From Solobacterium sp. (lineage in GTDB: Bacteria; Bacillota_I; Bacilli_A; Erysipelotrichales; Erysipelotrichaceae), in assembly GCA_017469885.1 (NCBI GenBank), contig JAFUFO010000038.1:124001-188000 (forward strand): a stretch of DNA of 64,000 nt. The letters run 5' to 3'. The notes beneath the pieces are model-generated. The model saw only the letters and a list, made by a program, of their open reading frames with translations. It ran no database searches and was not told the DNA's origin. The translations under genes were made by a program, and so were the position numbers. Position 1 is the stretch's first letter, and each line of letters opens with the position of its first letter. Below, one piece after another: positions 26,323-33,139 of this stretch.

Positions 26323-27510
26323 TCAGAGAATCGGAATCCGGATGGTGCAGTCGCTGAGCGGCCATGTGCTGCAGGCATGTACATAACAGAACTGCTTGTC
26401 TGCCCTGCGGCGGCCATCGCCTTCTTCCGGAACGAATACATTTCCGCTGACAAGCTTCGTACGGCAGTACCCGCAGGCACCGGAACGGCAGCGGCTGTTG
26501 TTTTTGATTCCCGCACGTTCCAGGGCAACCGTCAGCGGTTCTCTCGAATCCGCCTCGATCACATCTTCCTGAATACCGCGCAGTACAGTCAGTTTGAATT
26601 TCTTCGGTTCAAAATCCTTTGGATATCCCTCCGCTGCGGTGACATCCCGCGGTGCACCGAAGACCTCCATGCGGATACGGCGGGCCGGAACATTCAATGC
26701 CTCGAGTTCGCCTTTAACAAAGTGATACATCGGCAGCGGTCCGCATACAAAGTAGGTCGTATCTTCCGCGGAATACTTTTTAATCAGATCACGGCTCAGG
26801 AATCCCTTTTCACCGTCATATTCCTCATCACCGCTGATGACATTCACAGACTTCACACGGTCGCACTGAATCGCCTTCAGCTGCTGTTCAAGGATGATGT
26901 CCTTTGTGGAAACGGAACCGTAGAGAATCGTAAGATCCATGTCCAGCGTGCCGTGCTCAATTTCCTTTGCCATGGCATAGAACGGCGTGATGCCGCTTCC
27001 GCCGGCAAGTGCCACAACATGTTTTGAATCGCGGAGCGGTTCAAAATGGAATTCTCCGAACGGAAGGTGTGCGGTCAGCCTGTTCCCTTCCTTCAGATTT
27101 GCGTACAGCCAGTTTGCGGCGAATCCGGTTTCCGGACGTCCGTTGCGGATCGTCAGCTGGAAGAACGGATGTTCGCCGGTGCGTGCTTCAAAGGGTGCAC
27201 TGGAGATGGAATACGGGCGTGTTGTCAGCGTGCCGTTGATATCAAGATCAAGTGATGCGTACTGTCCTGCCTGGAACGGCGGAAGTTTATCGCCATCTGT
27301 CGCCTCGAACGTGAAACGGCGTGCCGTCGGAGAAACATCTTCGACCTTTGTGACAACGATACGGGTTGCCTTGGGATGGAGTTCATCCGCAACATCGCGG
27401 ATATGATCGCGGTAATTGTTTTCCGGACTTCCGCTTTCAATCAGTTTCCGTCTTGCGTTTGTGACGCGGCTGGCACCGGTGACGTCTTTCAGAAAACCTT
27501 TGACTTTCAT
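26323..27510 (-). CDS. Ferredoxin/flavodoxin reductase-like flavoprotein with 2Fe-2S domain
   Basis: 395 residues. An FAD domain (RPYSISSAP at about 98-106), an NAD(P) domain (VVALAGGSGITPFYAM; FVCGP) and a C-terminal plant-type 2Fe-2S ferredoxin domain with cysteines in CRSGACGYC and FCYVHAC. This layout is that of electron-transfer reductases feeding a partner oxygenase or reductase. A ~45-residue N-terminal extension is unassigned. The start overlaps the CrtI-like gene by 4 nt, so the two are probably a redox pair. I infer that it supplies NAD(P)H electrons to that enzyme. Confidence 0.88.
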   Translation of the reverse strand: MKVKGFLKDVTGASRVTNARRKLIESGSPENNYRDHIRDVADELHPKATRIVVTKVEDVSPTARRFTFEATDGDKLPPFQAGQYASLDLDINGTLTTRPYSISSAPFEARTGEHPFFQLTIRNGRPETGFAANWLYANLKEGNRLTAHLPFGEFHFEPLRDSKHVVALAGGSGITPFYAMAKEIEHGTLDMDLTILYGSVSTKDIILEQQLKAIQCDRVKSVNVISGDEEYDGEKGFLSRDLIKKYSAEDTTYFVCGPLPMYHFVKGELEALNVPARRIRMEVFGAPRDVTAAEGYPKDFEPKKFKLTVLRGIQEDVIEADSREPLTVALERAGIKNNSRCRSGACGYCRTKLVSGNVFVPEEGDGRRRADKQFCYVHACSTWPLSDCTIRIPIL

Positions 27511-29066
27511 TTTGCGGCAGCCTCCTTCTTCATTTCTTCCAGAATCATCTTGGAAGCGATCTTTCCGTTATTTATATTGCAGGCCATACCGTCGCCGACA
27601 AGCTGATGGCTTGCACAGCCGACGAGACCCTTGATGTACTGTTCACGCTCCACATCTTCCAGACGTCCGACAACCGAGTTGTCCATGGAGTGCTGGTAAC
27701 CGTAAATGCCGCCCTGATACATACCCGTGTAGCGGGCGATGGTCATCGGGGACTCCACCTCGATTTCCTGTACATGGTCAAGCAGGTTGACGCCGAGACG
27801 CTTACTGACGGTATCGATCATCTGCTTTGCGATGGTCCGCTTCATTTCATAGTAGTTATCCGCATTGACATCTGCGAATGCCTCCGGCAGCGGGAGGTTT
27901 GTAATGGAAAGACTGGTCATGCCTTCCGGAACCGCCTCCGGATTTGCATAGTTCAGACAGATCGTCGTGAGATAACTCCAGTTTCCGAGTTTCTTTCCTT
28001 CTGCCCAGAAGACATCTGTGTCAAACGGAACTTCACTGGAGAATACGGAATAGGATCTGATGTTGAGATCCTCCGGCTTTTTATCAAGCAGAAGAACCAC
28101 CGAGAAATTGGTCACCGACATCGGCATTGCGTTGGCATATTTCCGTGCCTGTGCGGGAACTTCCGACTGCGGCTCGATCATCTTTCCGTAAACGGTGTTG
28201 GGATACGGCGCGCTTGCGACATAGCGGGCGTGAATCTCGTCTCCGCGGGAGGTACGGACACCATAAACATGTCCGTCCTTAACCAGAATCTTTTCCACGT
28301 TCTGGCAGTACTCAAACTGAACGCCGAGTTCTTCACAGCGGTTCTGCATTGCCATCGCCATCTCATGAGAGAAGCCTCTTGCGACATAGCTTCCGCCCAT
28401 CATGTAGTCTGCCATCAGGAACGAGTAGATTGTAAACGGCAGAGTGCTAAGCGGCTGTCCGACATAGATCCAGTACGCACTGAGAATCTTCTTTACCGGC
28501 TCCGGCAGAACAAACGCCGTGTCCAGCACTTCCTTTGCGGAATAGCCGGCAGTCTTGACAAGCGCTTCATGTTTCAGCAGCATCTGCAGTTTGGACAGGC
28601 TGTGCTCATTGAGGAACAGCGTGGAATTATAAACGCTGAGGCAGAGTTCCAGCAGGCGGTTGACCTCGGCTCTGGTGCCGGGATACTGCGCTTCAATTTC
28701 ATCTGCACATACCCATGTGCCGTCCGGACGTCTTCCGGCATGGAGCTCAATATCGATATTGTCTTTCGGAGAATACAGTTCATACGCTTCCGGAACCCGC
28801 AGCCAGTCAATGGCAACCTTCATCTCATCGAGATATTTGCGGATATACAGGGGATCTTCCACCGGTCCGAGCGACATCATTTCATGGAGTGTCGCCTCCA
28901 TTTCAATACCGCTGCGGACAAAACTTGTGGCGACGCCGCCCGGCAGGTTATGCCGTTCCAGCACGAGGACCGACTTTCCTTCCGAGGCAAGCCGCATTGC
29001 GCAGCTCATTCCGGCCAGCGCGCCGCCGATGACAATCACATCATAATTATCTTTATAGAATGCCAT
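27507..29066 (-). CDS. FAD-dependent oxidoreductase of the CrtI/RetSat superfamily
   Basis: 519 residues. An N-terminal dinucleotide fold (YDVIVIGGALAGMSCAM, then LVLERHNLPGG) and a C-terminal FAD segment around QLVGDGMACN, as in phytoene desaturase, carotenoid isomerase and retinol saturase. No carotenoid pathway genes are near. Together with the downstream reductase it could reduce or isomerise conjugated double bonds of a lipid. This is inference. A FadR-type operator (29081-29091) lies between its -10 box and start. Confidence 0.8.
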   Translation of the reverse strand: MAFYKDNYDVIVIGGALAGMSCAMRLASEGKSVLVLERHNLPGGVATSFVRSGIEMEATLHEMMSLGPVEDPLYIRKYLDEMKVAIDWLRVPEAYELYSPKDNIDIELHAGRRPDGTWVCADEIEAQYPGTRAEVNRLLELCLSVYNSTLFLNEHSLSKLQMLLKHEALVKTAGYSAKEVLDTAFVLPEPVKKILSAYWIYVGQPLSTLPFTIYSFLMADYMMGGSYVARGFSHEMAMAMQNRCEELGVQFEYCQNVEKILVKDGHVYGVRTSRGDEIHARYVASAPYPNTVYGKMIEPQSEVPAQARKYANAMPMSVTNFSVVLLLDKKPEDLNIRSYSVFSSEVPFDTDVFWAEGKKLGNWSYLTTICLNYANPEAVPEGMTSLSITNLPLPEAFADVNADNYYEMKRTIAKQMIDTVSKRLGVNLLDHVQEIEVESPMTIARYTGMYQGGIYGYQHSMDNSVVGRLEDVEREQYIKGLVGCASHQLVGDGMACNINNGKIASKMILEEMKKEAAAK

Positions 29067-29080
29067 AGGATTTTCCTTTC

Positions 29081-29091
29081 TGGTTTAACCA
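29081..29091. promoter_or_regulatory. FadR-type operator, site 1
   Basis: TGGTTTAACCA, a perfect palindrome matching TNGTNNNACNA, the known consensus of FadR-subfamily GntR regulators. It begins 5 nt after the minus-strand TATAAT box (29097-29102) of the CrtI-like gene, so a bound protein would cover the transcription start. Confidence 0.75.
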
Positions 29092-29145
29092 ATCTCATTA
29101 TATGACGAAAACCACCTGTGCGTTTTTAATAATGAGTGTTTCGCA

Positions 29146-29174
29146 TTGTTTTGCCTGTCATTATCCGCTACACT
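29146..29174 (+). promoter_or_regulatory. Promoter of the GntR-family regulator
   Basis: TTGTTT (29146-29151), a 17-nt spacer and TACACT (29169-29174). The start should be near 29181, about 10 nt before operator site 2. Confidence 0.55.
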
Positions 29175-29190
29175 GAACTTAACTGGACTA

Positions 29191-29201
29191 TGGTCTGACC
29201 A
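29191..29201. promoter_or_regulatory. FadR-type operator, site 2 (autoregulatory)
   Basis: TGGTCTGACCA, matching TNGTNNNACNA, lies in the untranslated leader of the regulator gene and ends 14 nt before its ATG. This placement suggests negative autoregulation. Confidence 0.7.
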
Positions 29202-29215
29202 GAGTTGGAGGATTT

Positions 29216-29932
29216 ATGGATATCGGAATCATTGAAGCACCTACCGTAAAAGAACTGTTTATCCAGAAAATTACCGGAATGATCATCCGCGGCGAGCTGA
29301 AGCCGGGGGAAAAACTGCCGAGTGAACGGGAACTTGCGGCGCAGGCAAGAATCTCCAAGTCCGCCGTCCACTTTGCGATGGCAGAACTGGAGCGCCTGGG
29401 ATTTGTGGAAACCCATGCACGTCAGGGAACCTTTGTCAGTGACTACACCAAAAACGGTACGATCGAAACACTGAACCTGTTAATGAGCTACAGCAGCGAA
29501 AGCTTCCTGGACCGCGACCGCATGAAGGACATGCTGGAAATGCGGATGGCGATCGAAGGCAAGGCACTGGAAATGCTGGCGGAATGTCTTACACCGGAAT
29601 CATTCGAAATCCTCCGGCAGGATGTTTCCGCCAGCGAAAAAATTGCTCAGAGCCAGGCGGATAACCGCACGCTCGCAGTCAGCTTCTTTGATTTTCATCA
29701 TGATATCTGTTTCGTATCCGGAAACTTCATCCTTCCCCTGCTGTTCAATTCCTTCCGGGTCGTCACACTGGCCTATTGGGAGTATGCGATCCGATACCTT
29801 GGACGAGATGCCTGCATGAAGCTGATGACCGAACTGCTTACGGTGATTCAGCAGAAGGATGCGGAAAAATCACTTGCATTCCTGCATGATGAAATCACAA
29901 TGTTCTTCAATCTGACGGAAAGCCGCCGCTGA
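29216..29932 (+). CDS. GntR-family transcriptional regulator, FadR subfamily
   Basis: 238 residues. An N-terminal winged helix (about 8-75: PGEKLPSERELAAQ and the recognition helix ISKSAVHFAMAELERLG) is followed by an all-helical FCD-type effector domain. In FCD domains a metal or acid ligand is held by Asp/His residues; FFDFHHDICF near 160 is a likely part. TTGGAGGAT precedes the ATG. Four matching operators lie at this gene and at three neighbours. I infer a local repressor sensing a fatty acid, acyl-CoA or related carboxylate. Confidence 0.9.
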   Translation: MDIGIIEAPTVKELFIQKITGMIIRGELKPGEKLPSERELAAQARISKSAVHFAMAELERLGFVETHARQGTFVSDYTKNGTIETLNLLMSYSSESFLDRDRMKDMLEMRMAIEGKALEMLAECLTPESFEILRQDVSASEKIAQSQADNRTLAVSFFDFHHDICFVSGNFILPLLFNSFRVVTLAYWEYAIRYLGRDACMKLMTELLTVIQQKDAEKSLAFLHDEITMFFNLTESRR

Positions 29933-29962
29933 GTATCTGAGCCGGCTGATATCAGTACCATA

Positions 29963-29992
29963 CAAAAACGGAAGGCACGCCTTCCGTTTTTC
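29963..29992. terminator. Bidirectional terminator
   Basis: AAAAACGGAAGGC-ac-GCCTTCCGTTTTT, a perfect hairpin with A and T runs on both sides, serves the convergent regulator and citrate synthase genes. Confidence 0.93.
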
Positions 29993-29993
29993 T

Positions 29994-31340
29994 TCACCGT
30001 TCTTCCATTGTGATATAGCTGCGGTCTTCCGCCACGCTCCGATAGGCCGGCCGGATAATCTTATCCATGGTTACCAGTTCTTCCAGCCGGTGCGCACTCC
30101 ATCCGGCGATCCGCGCAATGGCGAAGAGCGGCGTGAACAGCTCACGCGGAATTCCCAGCATCTCATATACAAATCCGCTGTAGAAGTCGACATTCGGACA
30201 TACGCCCTTATAGATCTTCCGCTCTTCGGCGATGACCTTCGGGGCAGCCTGTTCGATATTGGTATAGAGTGTCAGTTCCTTATCAAGTCCTTTTGCCCTG
30301 GCAAGCTGTGCCGCAAATGTGCGGAGAATCTGTTCACGGGGATCAGACAGCGAGTAGATTGCATGGCCCATGCCGTAGATCAGTCCTTTTCCGTCATAGG
30401 CTTCCTTGCGCACGATCTTCCGGAGATACGCCGCAATTTCATCTTTATCTTCATAGTCGGATACATGCGTGCGGATATCATCCATCATTCTTACAACCTG
30501 GAGATTTGCGCCGCCGTGCTTATGTCCTTTCAGGGAAGACATCGCGGCCGCGATGGCGGAATAGGTATCCGTTCCTGCGGACGTCACAACACGGGTCGTA
30601 AAGGTGGAGTTGTTTCCGCCGCCGTGTTCCATATGAAGCAGAAGCGCAAGATCAAGCACACGCGCTTCAAGATCGGTAAACTGCATATCCGGCCGCAGCA
30701 GCCGCAGAAAGTTTTCCGCCGTCGTGAGTGAGGTGTCCGGGCGGTGAATGTACATGCTGTCTTCCGAGTCATAGTGGTTATGCGCATGATATCCGTAAAC
30801 CGCGAGCATCGGGAATACCGCCATCAGCATCATGCTCTGGCGCAGCACATTGCTTAACGACAGGTCCTCCTTGCGGCTGTCATATGACGCAAGCGTCAGG
30901 ATACTGCGGGTCATCGAATTCATGATATCTTCGCTCGGTGCCTTCATGATGACATCCCGGGTGAAATTGGTCGGCAGCTGGGTCAGCTCCGCAAGGTTGG
31001 CGCGGAACGCCTCGAGCTGGGTCTTTGAAGGAAGTTCTCCAAACAGCAGGAGGTATGCGGCTTCTTCATAGATGAACCGTTTTCCTGCCGCATCTCTTAC
31101 AAGATCTTTTACATCGTAGCCGCGGTAGCGCAGTTCTCCTTCGCACGGCGTTTTTACACCGTTGACCATACGAAAGGCATTTACCGTGGAGATTCTCGTC
31201 AGTCCGGTCAGTACGCCGGCGCCGGTTTCATCACGCAGTCCCTTTTTTACGCCGTATTCATCAAACAGTTCTCTGCTTACACTGTCATTCGTTACAAGCA
31301 GTTCCGCCTGCTGATTCATATATTCTTCTGAAATGTTCAT
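29994..31340 (-). CDS. Citrate synthase family protein
   Basis: 448 residues. Motifs of citrate/methylcitrate synthases are clear: GYDVKDL with ELRYRG near 80, the HMEHGGGNNSTFT active-site His region, SLKGHKHGGAN and GMGHAIYSLSDPR. It condenses oxaloacetate with acetyl-CoA or propionyl-CoA; sequence alone does not decide. It carries an extended N-terminus like other Firmicutes members. GGGAGG precedes the ATG. Unlike its neighbours it has no FadR-type operator upstream; an ATTGTT/AACAAT inverted repeat lies there instead. Confidence 0.93.
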   Translation of the reverse strand: MNISEEYMNQQAELLVTNDSVSRELFDEYGVKKGLRDETGAGVLTGLTRISTVNAFRMVNGVKTPCEGELRYRGYDVKDLVRDAAGKRFIYEEAAYLLLFGELPSKTQLEAFRANLAELTQLPTNFTRDVIMKAPSEDIMNSMTRSILTLASYDSRKEDLSLSNVLRQSMMLMAVFPMLAVYGYHAHNHYDSEDSMYIHRPDTSLTTAENFLRLLRPDMQFTDLEARVLDLALLLHMEHGGGNNSTFTTRVVTSAGTDTYSAIAAAMSSLKGHKHGGANLQVVRMMDDIRTHVSDYEDKDEIAAYLRKIVRKEAYDGKGLIYGMGHAIYSLSDPREQILRTFAAQLARAKGLDKELTLYTNIEQAAPKVIAEERKIYKGVCPNVDFYSGFVYEMLGIPRELFTPLFAIARIAGWSAHRLEELVTMDKIIRPAYRSVAEDRSYITMEER

Positions 31341-31454
31341 GTCCGCCTCCCTTCCTTCTGTCAGAAAAATGAAACATATTGTTATTTTTTACATATTTAT
31401 GCAAACAATACAATTATTTTCACAATTCTTTCGTGCATTTTTCATTATCTTCCC

Positions 31455-31490
31455 AAAATAAAGGACATCCGGCGGCTGCCGGATGTCCTT
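31455..31490 (-). terminator. Terminator of the fatty acid isomerase gene
   Basis: AAGGACATCCGGC and GCCGGATGTCCTT form a 13-bp perfect stem, followed on the minus strand by TATTTTGGG. Confidence 0.88.
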
Positions 31491-31516
31491 AACATTCATG
31501 AATGGTAAGCTGTTTC

Positions 31517-32875
31517 TCAGAAGAAACGTTCAACCAGTTCTCTGGAATATTCTGCAGTTTCGTCCATGTCACCGAACGACATGACTTCACCTGCGTAGTA
31601 GGTGTCGTATTTGCCCTGCATTGCCTCAACGTCATCATACCAGCCTGCCGCGTAATCTTCGGAGAAAACATGCGGGAAGTAGTACCAGCTCTGCTCGTTG
31701 ACGACATTGGAAGCCGGGTTCTTCATGACCTTGAGGTCTTCGAGAACCATCTGTCTGCACGCATCATACGGAATCTCTTCGCTGTTCTTATGCTTGCGGA
31801 GCGCATAGGTTGTGATGACCTGATCCTTGGTGTCCCTCCATCTTCTGTAATAAACCATCAGATGTCCGAGACGGTCCGGTGTCATGTTGTCGAACACATA
31901 GTAGGAGATTTCCGGATGATCTTCCGGACGGGTCTCCACTGCCAGAACGTCATAGCGTTCGTATTCGATCTTGGAGAAGTACTTCTTCTCATCCTCACGT
32001 GCATCCGCATAGTCCGGGAAGAACTGGAGCGGGGATGTGATGATCAGCTTGTCATACTCTTCCACTTCACCGTTGACAGTGACATAAACCTTGCCGTCCT
32101 TACGCTCAACATTGGTGATCTTGGAGTTGAGACGTGCATGGTTCTTGAGCTTGTCGTTCAGGCTTTCCCAGATGAACTGTGTTCCCTCTTTCCATGTCCA
32201 GAGGTTGATGCGGACAAAGTTCATGCAGGTCTGGAAGTCCAGATACTTCAGAACATACGCTGCCGGGATTTCATCAAAGTAGCCATAGCCGAAGGAAGTG
32301 AACGGACCGATCCAGATATCCTGGGTCAGCTCGACATTATTCATTTCACACCAGTCCTTGAACGGCATTGCGAGATCCTTGAGGTTCTCGTTGGTTCCGC
32401 TGATCGGTTCACGCTCCGGTGTAACTGCGAAGCCGTCATAGCGGCCCTGCGCAACACCGCGGTGTCCGTTGACATCATATCCCTTGTACTTTGTCTCAAG
32501 AATACGGCCAAGCTCTGTGACCTGCTTCTTCATCTTCATGAGACGCGGAATCTTCAGAATGTTCTTTTTCGGCTCAAACGGTTCAATCACGTTGCCGTTG
32601 CGATCCTTATAGTTACGGTTCAGCTGAGGTCCGTCATGTGTAATGCCGCAGAATTCCTCAACGTCATGAACTGCATAGTAAGAAGGAACACCCATGATTG
32701 CGCCCATTTCATAACGGCGTCCGTTATAGTGCGGGCTGTGGCACTTGCCTCCGACATGGTCATTTCTCTCGAGAATGGTGTAGTTTTCATAACCCTTCTT
32801 CTCGAGATACATGCCTGCGGAAAGTCCGGCGGGGCCGCCGCCGATGATGCAGATTTTAATGTTCTTATCCATCAT
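31517..32875 (-). CDS. Polyenoic fatty acid (linoleate) isomerase-like flavoprotein
   Basis: 452 residues. The FAD fold opens ICIIGGGPAGLSAGMYLE and continues TILERNDHVGGKCHSP. The blocks GRRYEMGAIMGVPSY, AAYVLKYLDF, WYYFPHV, SEDYAAGWY and YAGEVMSFG correspond, as I remember it, to the Cutibacterium acnes polyenoic fatty acid isomerase, which turns linoleate into trans-10,cis-12 conjugated linoleate using FAD and no net redox change. Similarity runs end to end. A GGAGG site precedes the paired ATGs. A FadR-type operator lies upstream. Substrate specificity needs a test; the family call is good. Confidence 0.88.
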   Translation of the reverse strand: MMDKNIKICIIGGGPAGLSAGMYLEKKGYENYTILERNDHVGGKCHSPHYNGRRYEMGAIMGVPSYYAVHDVEEFCGITHDGPQLNRNYKDRNGNVIEPFEPKKNILKIPRLMKMKKQVTELGRILETKYKGYDVNGHRGVAQGRYDGFAVTPEREPISGTNENLKDLAMPFKDWCEMNNVELTQDIWIGPFTSFGYGYFDEIPAAYVLKYLDFQTCMNFVRINLWTWKEGTQFIWESLNDKLKNHARLNSKITNVERKDGKVYVTVNGEVEEYDKLIITSPLQFFPDYADAREDEKKYFSKIEYERYDVLAVETRPEDHPEISYYVFDNMTPDRLGHLMVYYRRWRDTKDQVITTYALRKHKNSEEIPYDACRQMVLEDLKVMKNPASNVVNEQSWYYFPHVFSEDYAAGWYDDVEAMQGKYDTYYAGEVMSFGDMDETAEYSRELVERFF

Positions 32876-32904
32876 TATCCTCCGATAGATTTATCTCTGA
32901 TTTC

Positions 32905-32910
32905 ATTATA
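32905..32910 (-). promoter_or_regulatory. -10 box of the fatty acid isomerase gene
   Basis: TATAAT on the minus strand with a weak TGTACA 16 nt upstream. The leader is about 25 nt and contains GGAGG. A second possible promoter (TTGACC, 17 nt, TATTTC) further upstream would be overlapped by operator site 3. Confidence 0.5.
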
Positions 32911-32957
32911 AGGCGCCGTTTGCGTTTGTACACAGGAAATATCGCTTTCCGTGAATG

Positions 32958-32968
32958 TGGTCAAACCA
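32958..32968. promoter_or_regulatory. FadR-type operator, site 3
   Basis: TGGTCAAACCA, matching TNGTNNNACNA, lies 48 nt upstream of the -10 box of the isomerase gene. It could repress an upstream promoter or act at a distance with site 4, 88 nt away. Confidence 0.6.
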
Positions 32969-33020
32969 ATTACCAGAGAATGTCGGGACATGTAAAACCC
33001 CTGTTCATCCCCGTTTTAGG

Positions 33021-33050
33021 TTGACTGTCATTCTTTCCCTTTTCTATAAT
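33021..33050 (+). promoter_or_regulatory. Promoter of the large Fe-S flavoprotein gene
   Basis: TTGACT (33021-33026), an 18-nt spacer and TATAAT (33045-33050). Confidence 0.75.
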
Positions 33051-33055
33051 TTATT

Positions 33056-33066
33056 TGGTTAAACCA
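33056..33066. promoter_or_regulatory. FadR-type operator, site 4
   Basis: TGGTTAAACCA inside the larger palindrome TTGGTTAAACCAA. It starts 6 nt after the -10 box and covers the predicted start site, the classical repressor position. Confidence 0.78.
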
Positions 33067-33139
33067 ATTATCCGCCACCTGATCCATGAAATGAGACATG
33101 TATCTGAAAGCGGTTACAGGGACAATAAGGAGAACAGCC

